Origin: an uncultured Senegalimassilia sp.
GTDB lineage: Bacteria; Actinomycetota; Coriobacteriia; Coriobacteriales; Eggerthellaceae
Assembly: GCF_934630535.1 (NCBI RefSeq)
Contig: NZ_CAKTVU010000022.1
Coordinates: forward strand, 1-25,815
DNA: 25,815 bases
Direction: 5' to 3'
This document shows positions 1-6,848 of the stretch, in pieces. Both the position numbers and the translations under genes were made by a program. The notes under the pieces are model-generated. The model was not told the origin of the DNA. It ran no database searches and saw only the letters and a program-made list of their open reading frames with translations. How positions within the stretch are numbered: the first letter of the stretch is position 1; the number at the start of each line of letters is the position of its first letter.

Positions 1-49
1 GTCTGCATTTGCTTACGCCTATATACAAGGCATGCGCGGAAAGGCAGAT

Positions 50-307
50 ATGCGCAAGTTACATGAGGGTGATATTTCGCTAACTCCCACGCAGGAGCGT
101 TTGCTCGGCTATATCGCCGCGCAAACGACCATATCTGGTGCGGCGCGGGCAACGAAAAAGGAGTTGTCGCAGCTGATGGGCTGCAGCGTCAAGACCATCG
201 ACCGCGCCATCACGCGCATGAGCCGGGAAGGGCTTATCAAAGTCGAGCCATGCCATTCCGAAAACGGAGGGCAGCTTTCTAATACGTACAGCGTTGTAAA
301 CAGCTGA
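50..307 (+). CDS. Small winged-helix DNA-binding protein (possibly 5'-truncated by the window edge)
   Basis: The product is about 85 residues and is dominated by one helix-turn-helix region: a helix around TPTQERLLGYIA, then KKELSQLMGCSVKTIDRAI as the turn and recognition helix, then a basic SREGLIKVEP segment that fits the wing of a winged-helix fold. I chose the ATG at 50 because GGAAAGG lies five bases upstream. The same frame is open back to base 2 with another ATG at 32, so a longer protein starting outside the window is possible. It ends 87 bases before the pilus adhesin gene on the same strand, and I infer it may regulate that locus, as regulators border other pilus islands. There is no ligand domain, so it could equally be a fragment of a replication or mobile-element protein. 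Confidence 0.6.
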   Translation: MRKLHEGDISLTPTQERLLGYIAAQTTISGAARATKKELSQLMGCSVKTIDRAITRMSREGLIKVEPCHSENGGQLSNTYSVVNS

Positions 308-394
308 TCGGGCTCTTGCGACCCGGTCCTTTCGTGATTGCAACCAAACGATAAACGAGCACGCAAGGCGATGACGGGAAAGGGAAGAGGAGAG

Positions 395-1903
395 ATGAAA
401 GCGAGAAAATCAGCGTTAAGGCTATTGGTTTCCGCGATGCTTGTCGTGGGGTTGCTCCCCGTGGCGGCGTTGGCGGCCGATGACGAGCAGGCGGGCGGCG
501 TAGAGGCCCCCGCGCAGGTCCAGGTGGAGGGCTCTGCCCAGGATCAGACGCAGGCAAGCGCCGGCGATCGGGCGCAGGCCGCCGATGATCAGGCCGCAGC
601 CCCTGCAGAGAAAGCGGAAGCTACCGAGTCGACAACGGACCAGGTCAACCCTGCCGTTGTAGCTGCAGCCGACGCATCGGATGAACCGATGGCGGTGGCT
701 ACCAATGGGACGTACAAGCTGTACTGGTATGCGCTCGTTCCTGGCTATACGCTGGATAGCGGTGCTAGCGTCAACGAGAAATGGTACGGCATGGGCATCA
801 GCACTATTTCGGCAAAGTGGGCGCCGTGGTGGTATAGCATCGGTCCCCTGAGCCCGTCTCAATATAGCAACATTTCTCTTGTGGGAAATCCATCGCTGTT
901 CCCTTCAATCGAGTACGAGGGGGTTACGTATGAGTATGCCGAAGAGGGTAGCCCAAATGCGTCAAAGAAGGGTTATTACACGCTGACCCCGGAACGCGTA
1001 ACCGTTGCTGATGGTTCGAATGAAGGGAAAAACGATTACAACAAACCCACCGTGCCTTCTGGAACTAAAACCTTCCATTACGATCATGTGCTCGTGCTGA
1101 ATGAAGAAAACGTTTATACGGTCAACTACGTAATGCAAGATGCCGGTGAATCCGAATGGGCGGTATTGCCCAAATACGCCCAGCGCGTCAAAAGCGGCTA
1201 CAGCGAATCCAACCTGAAGAAGCCGGATAACGCGACGGCTCCTGCAACCAAAACCGTCGACGGTGTGACGTATCAGTTCGATGGCTGGTACAAGGACAAG
1301 GACTGCACGCAGAAGGCGAATTTCGACGGCACTATTACGCAGAACACCACCTATTACGCTCATTATGTCCCGCAGTCGGGAAGCCTTTACGTTTCGAAGA
1401 GCGTGACGGGAAGCGCCGCGAACGTCGACCAATCGTTCACGTTCGAGCTCAGGTGCGATGATCTCGCTGGCAAGACGTTCGCCGCGCAGGGCGATGTCAG
1501 CTCCGTGACGTTCAACGACCAGGGCGTGGCAACGGTCCAGCTCAAGCATGACCAGTCCGTCACGCTGACCAAGATTCCCGCCGGTTCGCGGGTCGCCGTT
1601 CGCGAAACGGGCCTTTCCGGCAACGCAAGGACCTCCTCCACGGTTTCGGTCAACAACGGACCTTCCGAGACCGTTGCAACCGACAGTCAGACGGCCACCG
1701 CGTCTAAGACGGTGACCATCGCCTCCAACCAGACGCAGACGCTTGCATTCACCAACTCGGCCGAGGCGGTCTCGGCAACGGGAATCTCGCTTGACGCGGG
1801 CCCGATGGCAGGGCTGTTCGCGGTCGCCGCTGCGGGCGCGGGCGCTCTGGCCGCAAGCGGCTACAAGCGCAGGAAGCGTGAGCAGGGTGCTTGGAAGGAG
1901 TAG
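395..1903 (+). CDS. Large cell-wall-anchored pilus adhesin with InlB-like repeat and SpaA-type domain
   Basis: A 502-residue surface protein and probable tip adhesin of the pilus. The ATG at 395 is preceded by GGAAGAGGAGAG and opens with a basic n-region and hydrophobic core ending in AALA near residue 27, a classical Sec signal. Residues about 28-100 are Ala/Gln/Asp-rich linker. A Trp/Tyr-rich region of unknown fold follows (about 100-220). Next is an InlB B-repeat/Flg_new-like unit with the signature FDGWYKDKDC...TTYYAHY (about 225-328). A SpaA/DUF7601-type beta domain spans about 330-455, starting SLYVSKSV and ending LAFTNSA, the Lys and Asn positions expected for an internal isopeptide bond. 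The tail has SATGISLD, a hydrophobic helix and KRRKR, a sorting signal without canonical LPxTG. I see no Cys-Gln thioester motif, so it is not a Cpa homologue by sequence, although it occupies the Cpa position. Confidence 0.85.
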   Translation: MKARKSALRLLVSAMLVVGLLPVAALAADDEQAGGVEAPAQVQVEGSAQDQTQASAGDRAQAADDQAAAPAEKAEATESTTDQVNPAVVAAADASDEPMAVATNGTYKLYWYALVPGYTLDSGASVNEKWYGMGISTISAKWAPWWYSIGPLSPSQYSNISLVGNPSLFPSIEYEGVTYEYAEEGSPNASKKGYYTLTPERVTVADGSNEGKNDYNKPTVPSGTKTFHYDHVLVLNEENVYTVNYVMQDAGESEWAVLPKYAQRVKSGYSESNLKKPDNATAPATKTVDGVTYQFDGWYKDKDCTQKANFDGTITQNTTYYAHYVPQSGSLYVSKSVTGSAANVDQSFTFELRCDDLAGKTFAAQGDVSSVTFNDQGVATVQLKHDQSVTLTKIPAGSRVAVRETGLSGNARTSSTVSVNNGPSETVATDSQTATASKTVTIASNQTQTLAFTNSAEAVSATGISLDAGPMAGLFAVAAAGAGALAASGYKRRKREQGAWKE

Positions 1904-2261
1904 AAAACGCGTTCCTCAAAGTATCCAGGAAGATCCGCCGGTCTCGCTGCAGCTGATCGCCGACAAGCTGCAACGGCTGGTATGGCGCCGACGCCTGTGG
2001 GGGATCGACGAGCGCCAGGCATGGCACGTGGTGCATCGCTTGGACGAAATGTACCGCCAGCTCTACCGGGAGCAGCAGATCCGCTACGAGGCCCTGCTGG
2101 AGCAAGCCCGTGCGGAGCAGCCGGTGCAGCCAAGGCCCCAGGCCCCGAGGGCGCAGGCTTTGCAGGTGCCGCCGGTTCCCCAGCGGTCGATTCGCGCGCA
2201 GCAGTCCGTGGACCCGAAACATCACCGGCACAAGAGGCCGAAGGGTTCGCACGGGAAGTAG
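1878..2261 (+). CDS. Hypothetical helical protein between adhesin and signal-peptidase-like gene
   Basis: About 127 residues, not recognised as a named family. The N-terminal two thirds is strongly helical and charged (ADKLQRLVWRRRLWGIDE, then RQAWHVVHRLDEMYRQLY and EQQIRYEALLEQ), resembling a short coiled coil. The rest is rich in Pro, Gln and basic residues. There is no signal peptide or membrane segment, so as written it is cytoplasmic. Third-position GC is high through the helical part, which supports real coding. The likely start is GTG at 1878, overlapping the adhesin end by 26 bases, with AGGAA just upstream; GTG at 1887 is an alternative. The next gene, in the -1 frame, has no ordinary start codon after this one ends. 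The two could therefore be a single protein broken by a frameshift, with this part forming the cytoplasmic N-terminus of the signal-peptidase-like protein. Confidence 0.55.
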   Translation: MSRVLGRSRKRVPQSIQEDPPVSLQLIADKLQRLVWRRRLWGIDERQAWHVVHRLDEMYRQLYREQQIRYEALLEQARAEQPVQPRPQAPRAQALQVPPVPQRSIRAQQSVDPKHHRHKRPKGSHGK

Positions 2262-2263
2262 CG

Positions 2264-2800
2264 CTGGCTCCCGAGGCGCGCGTCATCGAGCGACGTGCCC
2301 AAGGTGCGGAAGCGCGAAGACGTGCGGGCGCCACGGCGGCGAAGACGATCTGCGCGGTCGGCGTGGCAGCGATTCTGCTGCAGACGGTGTTCGGGCTTGC
2401 GATCGTTCGCGGCGGCGGCATGTCGCCCGCATCGTGCGACGGCGATGTCGCGCTGACGTATCGGCTCGAGCAGGCGTATTCGGCAAACGACGTGATCGTA
2501 TACCGCTCCCAGTCCGGGCAGCAGCTGATTGGCCGTGTGGTGGCATTGCCCGGCGACGTGGTCGAGGTCACCGAAGACGGCACGTTCAAGGTCAACGGGA
2601 GCGCGCAGCCTTCGTCGAACGGTCAATCCACCGCGCCGGCGGAAAGCGGTCCGGCATATCCGTTAACGCTTGGCGAAGGGCAGTACTTCGTGTTGGGCGA
2701 CGATCGCATGCAGGCGGTCGATAGTCGCGAGGTAGGCGCAATAGGTATCAACGTGGTTGGGGGCAAGGTTGTGGCCCTGCTGCGACTGCGTGGGATATAG
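2264..2800 (+). CDS. Signal-peptidase-I-like pilus assembly protein (SipA/LepA type), catalytic Lys replaced by Gly
   Basis: This is an S26 signal-peptidase fold. A transmembrane helix (codons about 2336-2412, ICAVGVAAILLQTVFGLAIV) is followed by GGGMSP with the usual nucleophile Ser (codon 2423), then LIGRVVALPGD, the box normally reading K-R-x-x-G-x-P-G-D, then YFVLGDDRMQAVDSREVG, the conserved substrate-binding box. At the general-base Lys position the codon at 2531 is GGC, Gly. In S. pyogenes the pilus protein SipA is a signal-peptidase-like protein that lacks the catalytic dyad and is needed for pilus polymerisation. By analogy I infer a non-proteolytic or atypical assembly role. The start is unresolved. 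The frame is open from 1982, but its codons before about 2200 look noncoding and overlap the upstream gene. I set the start at a CTG (2264), five bases after GGGAAG, as the least bad option. Confidence 0.75.
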   Translation: MAPEARVIERRAQGAEARRRAGATAAKTICAVGVAAILLQTVFGLAIVRGGGMSPASCDGDVALTYRLEQAYSANDVIVYRSQSGQQLIGRVVALPGDVVEVTEDGTFKVNGSAQPSSNGQSTAPAESGPAYPLTLGEGQYFVLGDDRMQAVDSREVGAIGINVVGGKVVALLRLRGI

Positions 2801-2828
2801 GAAAACGAGACGGGAGAAAGGAAAGGCA

Positions 2829-3851
2829 ATGGCTATGTCTCGCTTGAAGAAGAATGTGGTTGCGGCGGCACTTGCCGGCTCCATGGTGATCGCTCTTCCG
2901 GGCGCTGCGTTCGCAACGACGGTTGAGGACAACGGTTTCACCGTTGACAAGACCTGGAAGGCAGCGTCGAACACGCAGCTGAACAACACGGAAGCGTTCA
3001 ACTTCCAGGTCCAGTTCACGGGCGCTACTGCGCAGGGCACCTGGGAGCCTGCCCAGTTGTCTACGGATAAGGTCGTGCGTACGTTGACGGCGGATTGGAA
3101 GGACCTTGCGGGCGCGGGTGCTTCCGCGAACGCCAGGCTGACGGCTCGGCAGCTGTTCGCGGGCTATAACTTCACGGCCCCTGGCACCTATAACTTCACG
3201 GTGAAGGAAATCGCCGGCTCGAATCCCAACATCGTGTATGACGGCACCGTCTACAACGTTGAGGTCGTCGTGTCCATGCCGGACGACTATCCTGCAAGCG
3301 ACACGCCGGTTATCAGGGAGATCAAGGCGAAGGCTGCCAGCGGCAACAAGGCTGACAAGGCCGCATTCGAAAACACCGCCAAGGCAAACGACAGCCTGAC
3401 GGTGTCCAAGAAGGTTGCGGGCGCTGCTGCGAACACGAAGGACGAGTTCAGCTACACGCTGAAAATCGAGGGCGCTCAGGGTTCTTACGATGCCGTGAAG
3501 GGCAACGATAAGTACACCGTCGAAGCTGGTAAGGACTTCACCTTCAAGCTGAAGCACGGCGAGTCCATCGAGATCAAGAACCTGCCTGACGGCGCGAAGT
3601 ACACGGTCGTCGAGGACGACACGGATTACACCGAGAAGAACGTTGCCGACGGTGTTGCGGGCGGCGCGCAAGCTGCCGGCACCATCAAGGCTCACGGCAG
3701 CACGGTCGCCTACACCAACGAGAAGGGCTTCGCTCCGGCTACGGGCGTTAACTCTGACACCATGCCCTTCGTCTTCGGCGGCCTGGTGGTCGTGGCCGGT
3801 GCCAGCGCTCTGTTGATCTCCCGCAAGCGTCGCGCGAGCGAGGAGTTCTAA
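2829..3851 (+). CDS. Major pilin with two isopeptide-bond (Spy0128/FctA-like) domains
   Basis: A 340-residue probable shaft pilin. An N-terminal SRLKK and hydrophobic stretch ending GAAFA near residue 29 forms a signal peptide. Domain 1 (about 33-185) has Lys41 in FTVDKTW, Glu127 in FTVKEIAG and Asn182 in AFENTA. Domain 2 (about 188-300) has Lys194/195 in LTVSKKV, Glu262 in YTVVEDD and Asn297 in AYTNEK. These are the Lys-Glu-Asn sets expected for intramolecular isopeptide bonds in Spy0128-type pilins. FAPATG (Thr305) is a variant sorting motif, followed by a hydrophobic helix and SRKRRASEEF. Codon 2829 is used as start; ATG 2835 is better spaced from AAGGAAAGG and cannot be excluded. Sandwiched between the SipA-like gene and a sortase that starts on the base after its stop, it is the most pilin-like gene of the locus. 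Confidence 0.9.
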   Translation: MAMSRLKKNVVAAALAGSMVIALPGAAFATTVEDNGFTVDKTWKAASNTQLNNTEAFNFQVQFTGATAQGTWEPAQLSTDKVVRTLTADWKDLAGAGASANARLTARQLFAGYNFTAPGTYNFTVKEIAGSNPNIVYDGTVYNVEVVVSMPDDYPASDTPVIREIKAKAASGNKADKAAFENTAKANDSLTVSKKVAGAAANTKDEFSYTLKIEGAQGSYDAVKGNDKYTVEAGKDFTFKLKHGESIEIKNLPDGAKYTVVEDDTDYTEKNVADGVAGGAQAAGTIKAHGSTVAYTNEKGFAPATGVNSDTMPFVFGGLVVVAGASALLISRKRRASEEF

Positions 3852-4640
3852 TTGCGGCTAGCTGCTGACAGCTTCGGCAGCTATGGAGCGCGCAAGCCCA
3901 CCCGCGCCCTGCGGGTGGCTTGCGCGCTCGACCGTGCGGTCGTCTGGGCGCTCGGCATCGTGCTGGCGCTCGCGCTTGCCGTGTCCGCCTATGCCCTCTG
4001 GGATGCGTATGCGCTGGCGAATGGAGGGGATAGCCAGGCCCGGCTTGCCGCATTGAAGTCGGGCGACTCAGTCAGCTTCTCCGAGTTGCTGGCATTGAAC
4101 CCCGACGTATGCGCTTGGATTACCATCGATAACACGAACATCGATTATCCGGTGGTCCGCGGCAAGGATGACTTCGAGTATCTCAGCAAGGATGCTACCG
4201 GCGCGTACAGCGCCTCAGGCAGCATCTTCCTTGACAGCAAATGCTCGAGGGATTTCACCGAGCCCTATGAGGTGCTCATGGGCCATCACATGCAGTACGG
4301 CAAGATGTTCGGCGACCTGGACAAGTTCCTGGATGAAGGCTTCTTCGACCAGAACCAGAAGGGCACGCTGTACCTGTCGGACCGTACGCTCGACTTGCAA
4401 ATCTGCGCGGTGGTCAAGGCGGACGCCTATGACGGCGTCTACTATGGCACCCCCGCCGGCGTCGATCGCATGTCCGCGCTGGCGGAAAAGGTCGCGCAGG
4501 ATGCCGTCTTCCAGCGAGACGGTCTGCCTTCCGCAAGCGATCAAGTGGTGGCGCTCTCGACGTGCGCATCTTCCGGCGTGAACGAAAGAACGCTGCTCAT
4601 ATGCAGGGTGACCGGGGAACGTGCCGCCGACAAGGCGTAG
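3852..4640 (+). CDS. Class B-like sortase, pilus polymerising
   Basis: A 262-residue membrane transpeptidase that would join pilins through their C-terminal sorting motifs. A cytoplasmic N-terminus is followed by one transmembrane helix (about 33-55, WALGIVLALALAVSAYALW). The catalytic domain then reads AWITIDNTNIDYPVV, GSIFLD, LMGHHMQYG with His145, VALSTCAS with Cys238 and ERTLLICRV with Arg246. The spacing, the IDYPVV opening and the helix-bearing insertion before STC fit class B rather than class A or C. The start is TTG directly abutting the pilin TAA, with AGGAG six bases upstream inside the pilin gene, so the two are translationally coupled. The S. pyogenes FCT pilus sortase is also class B. 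The substrate motif is presumably the xATG/xQTG signals of the neighbouring proteins (inference). Confidence 0.9.
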   Translation: MRLAADSFGSYGARKPTRALRVACALDRAVVWALGIVLALALAVSAYALWDAYALANGGDSQARLAALKSGDSVSFSELLALNPDVCAWITIDNTNIDYPVVRGKDDFEYLSKDATGAYSASGSIFLDSKCSRDFTEPYEVLMGHHMQYGKMFGDLDKFLDEGFFDQNQKGTLYLSDRTLDLQICAVVKADAYDGVYYGTPAGVDRMSALAEKVAQDAVFQRDGLPSASDQVVALSTCASSGVNERTLLICRVTGERAADKA

Positions 4641-4692
4641 CGCAGGCAGCGCACGGTGTGCCGAATGGCGCGAGGAAAGAAAAGGACGAGCT

Positions 4693-5328
4693 ATGACGTA
4701 TGCATTGAACATAAAACGAAACCTCGCGATCGCGTCGCTTGTCGCGGCGGTGCTCGTCGCCGTGTTCGCGTGTGTCGCGCCGTCTGCGCAGGCATATGCA
4801 GTTGAAGGGGCGTATGCTCCGACGGCGGCGCAGATTTCGACGCAGGTGGTCGTGAAGGGGGACGCGCCTGCGCAGACGCAGGATTTCACCGTCCAAATCT
4901 CCGGCGCCGATGGCGAGACGGTTTTGCCGGATCGGCTGCAGGCGACGATCGCGGGCGAGGGTTCCACGCAGTTTGCAATGTCGTTCACCGAGGTGGGGCT
5001 ACACCATTACACGGTGCGGCAGATTCCCGGCAACGCCGAGGGTTGGACGTATGACGAGCAGGCCTACAACGTCGACGTGTACTGCATGTGGAACGGGCAA
5101 GATGCCCCGGATTCCCTGTATACGCAGGTGTTCGTGAAAAACGCGGCGGGCGAGAAGTGCGAAGCGTGCACGTTCGGGAACGCCTACCAGGCGCCTGTGC
5201 AGCCGCAGGCCGCGTCCATGGCGCAGACGGGCGATGTGGTGGGCGTGGCGGTGGAGCTGGTCGGGCTTGTGGCCCTGGCGGCGGTTGTCGCGGCGGCGGT
5301 TGCCTATCGCAGGCGCTCTCGCGAGTAG
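4693..5328 (+). CDS. Minor/basal pilin (FctB-like, single Spy0128-type domain)
   Basis: A 211-residue surface protein. The signal peptide runs to about residue 36 (hydrophobic core ending in SAQAYA). One pilin beta domain follows, with Lys55 in VVVKGD, HYTVRQIPG, WTYDEQAYNVDVY and Asn163 in FGNAY. At the position where the shaft pilin carries the catalytic Glu of an isopeptide bond this protein has Gln110. Three cysteines (in VYCMW and KCEACTF) are also unlike the shaft pilin. A short Pro/Gln linker leads to MAQTGD (Thr179), a hydrophobic helix and RRRSRE. It is last in the locus, 52 bases after the sortase, with AAAGGACGAG before the ATG. Its position, size and single domain match the FctB basal subunit of streptococcal FCT pili, which anchors the pilus to the wall; that role is inferred. 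Confidence 0.82.
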   Translation: MTYALNIKRNLAIASLVAAVLVAVFACVAPSAQAYAVEGAYAPTAAQISTQVVVKGDAPAQTQDFTVQISGADGETVLPDRLQATIAGEGSTQFAMSFTEVGLHHYTVRQIPGNAEGWTYDEQAYNVDVYCMWNGQDAPDSLYTQVFVKNAAGEKCEACTFGNAYQAPVQPQAASMAQTGDVVGVAVELVGLVALAAVVAAAVAYRRRSRE

Positions 5329-5362
5329 CGCGGCATAGCGTTAACGGTTTCGCTCATCAACG

Positions 5363-5400
5363 AATAGGGCGGCGGGTTCGTTGGAACCCGCCGCCCTATT
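5363..5400. terminator. Perfect 17-bp inverted repeat, bidirectional terminator
   Basis: The arms at 5363-5379 and 5384-5400 are perfectly complementary, with a GTTG loop. The GC-rich core is flanked by AATA and TATT, so it can act on both strands. It sits between the convergent minor pilin and MoaE-like genes. Confidence 0.85.
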
Positions 5401-5424
5401 CTCGTTCATGCCCGGATATCTCGC

Positions 5425-5820
5425 CTACGCGAAGATCTCCTTCTCCACCACCAGCTCGTTCTTGATCTTTCCGACCAGATTCTGCAGCGCGTCGATGCAA
5501 CGCGGGCGGATGTCGGCGCCGATGAGCACGTACATAAGCGAATCGCCCACGTTCAGCACGCCCTCGTTGAGCCACACGCGCACATAGTAGACGCCCGGCC
5601 ACGTGAGCGCCTCCTTGACGGCCTGCTCAAGGCCTTCGGCGTCGTAGCTGAAGTCGACCTGCGCAACGTCGCCGAGCCCCTCGACGCCCTCGCGCACCTG
5701 TGCCTTGGGCGTGATGCGCACCACGCCGTTGTGCGTGAGGAGCATGCCGCACTGCGCGGCTTTCGGGTCCTGTTTCGCTTCCTTGAGCCATTCGTCCATG
5801 GACGGTTCGGGTTTCGCCAT
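5425..5820 (-). CDS. MoaE-like molybdopterin synthase large subunit family protein
   Basis: A 131-residue protein that I assign to the MoaE family (molybdopterin synthase large subunit, which adds sulfur to precursor Z with MoaD). The C-terminal half is the recognisable part: WPGVYYVRVWLNEGVLNVGD, then SLMYVLIGADIRPRCIDAL and a final lysine-rich LVGKIKNELVVEKE. These correspond to the MoaE strands and helix that precede its active-site lysines. The N-terminal part (DEWLKEAK, GMLLTHNGVVR, TPKAQVREG) is diverged from the E. coli type, so activity is not certain. The ATG is preceded by AAGGAGG on the reverse strand. No moaD is adjacent. The molybdoenzyme operon at the end of the window would need this cofactor. 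Confidence 0.7.
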   Translation of the reverse strand: MAKPEPSMDEWLKEAKQDPKAAQCGMLLTHNGVVRITPKAQVREGVEGLGDVAQVDFSYDAEGLEQAVKEALTWPGVYYVRVWLNEGVLNVGDSLMYVLIGADIRPRCIDALQNLVGKIKNELVVEKEIFA

Positions 5821-6340
5821 TTTGGCCTCCTTGCGTGACGTTGACGGTCTTTGCGACGCCGATCGGGCGGAATCGCCGCGATGGCACGATTTTGCGACTC
5901 AAATTGTATCGCATACGTAAAGGCCTGGTAGAGCTTTGATGAACACCGTAAAAAGCACTTTAAATCGCGAGGTCGAATAGGTACCCTTGAACAATTTTCA
6001 CATCAGGGGCGGGCTGATTTGCCAGTCGACTAGTGACAGATTTCCTGGGTCAAAAATCAATTTTTAGCCGATAACCTGGTAAAACATATATTCGCATAGC
6101 CTATCGGTTATAGGGATTTCCATTGACGAATATTTGTGCAAGTGCACAAAATGTCATAGAAAAGTGTCAGAATGGTGAAGAAACCGAGAGACGTCTTCCC
6201 TTCTGTCGCAGCCCTGCTAGATTGGCAGACGTATTAAAGGCAACGGGTTGTCAAGAAGAAGATTTCCAACGTTGCCAAACGGTGAAGTTGACCAAAGCCT
6301 GAAACGGATTCAGGCGAGCGAGAAAGGATGATGGGCAAAA
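5821..6340. other. 520-base gene-free, AT-richer intergenic region
   Basis: I see no convincing ORF on either strand. It separates the divergent MoaE-like gene and the small membrane-protein gene, so it must hold both promoters. It contains AAAAAT-CA-ATTTTT (6052-6065), an inverted repeat at 6133-6150, a TGCTAGATT extended -10-like element (6215-6223) and a hairpin GCCTGAA/TTCAGGC (6297-6315) just before the downstream ribosome-binding region. Confidence 0.6.
6133..6150. promoter_or_regulatory. Candidate operator, TTTGTGC-N4-GCACAAA
   Basis: Seven-base perfect inverted arms separated by AAGT. It lies about 190 bases upstream of the small membrane-protein gene and 10 bases after a TTGACG hexamer (6123-6128). 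Such a short palindrome suits a dimeric repressor, but the protein is unknown. Confidence 0.4.
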
Positions 6341-6613
6341 ATGAATGCAGCAACGAATGTGAAACAGATCCAGGGAAACCATACGCCTATTACCCCGTTC
6401 ATCGGATTCGTCGCTCTGATGGCCATCGCGCTCGTCGGCTGCGCCATCATCTCCTCTGCCGTGATGTCGCTGACCGGCGCCTCCTTCGCGGTTGCGCAGT
6501 GCCCCACCTTCAACCTTGCCGGGTTCGGCGCCGCCGTGGCCCCGCTGCTGGTGGAGTTCGTGGTGCTGTTCGCCATCGCCGCCGGCCTGACCTACCTGGT
6601 CTCCCGCAAGTAA
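6341..6613 (+). CDS. Small two-helix membrane protein, unknown function
   Basis: A 90-residue protein that I do not recognise. After a polar start of about 18 residues come two hydrophobic helices: TPFIGFVALMAIALVGCAII (about 18-40) and APLLVEFVVLFAIAAGLTYLV (about 66-87), ending SRK. The loop holds a Cys-Pro. The short basic end after helix 2 suggests that the C-terminus is cytoplasmic. AAAGGA lies 13 bases before the ATG, which is far, and an out-of-frame ATG (6328) sits closer, so translation may be weak or the start unusual. It stands alone, with a long leader in front and a strong terminator 33 bases behind. High third-position GC argues that it is real. Confidence 0.7.
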   Translation: MNAATNVKQIQGNHTPITPFIGFVALMAIALVGCAIISSAVMSLTGASFAVAQCPTFNLAGFGAAVAPLLVEFVVLFAIAAGLTYLVSRK

Positions 6614-6646
6614 ACGCACCTGCGCGAAGCAAGCGATTTAAACTGC

Positions 6647-6674
6647 AAAGCCCTCGCGAAAGCGGGGGCTTTTT
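6647..6674 (+). terminator. Rho-independent terminator
   Basis: AAAGCCC-T-CGC, GAAA tetraloop, GCG-G-GGGCTTT, then a run of T. One T-G wobble in an 11-bp stem. It follows the small membrane-protein gene. Confidence 0.85.
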
Positions 6675-6739
6675 CGTGCCCGGGAACGGCTCGACAGGGG
6701 GTTGCCGAGCCGTTACTATTTGCAGGCGAATTTACCAGG

Positions 6740-6774
6740 TTGACACAGTGCCGCGCGCCCGGGCCTGATACTAT
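6740..6774 (+). promoter_or_regulatory. Possible lysA promoter
   Basis: A perfect TTGACA (6740-6745) and an extended -10-like TGA-TACTAT (6766-6774). The 23-base spacing is too long for a standard sigma-70 pair, so the TGn extended -10 may work without the -35. Confidence 0.4.
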
Positions 6775-6848
6775 GGAACGGATTGAAAACTGCGTCAGTT
6801 TGCCAATTGCAACTTGACACCGGGAACTGCGAGAAAGCGAGCGCGCCT

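Noticed and set aside
6783..6848. TTG-start N-terminal extension of lysA
   Set aside because: The added residues are not family-like and overlap the likely promoter/leader; the ATG at 6849 gives the usual length.
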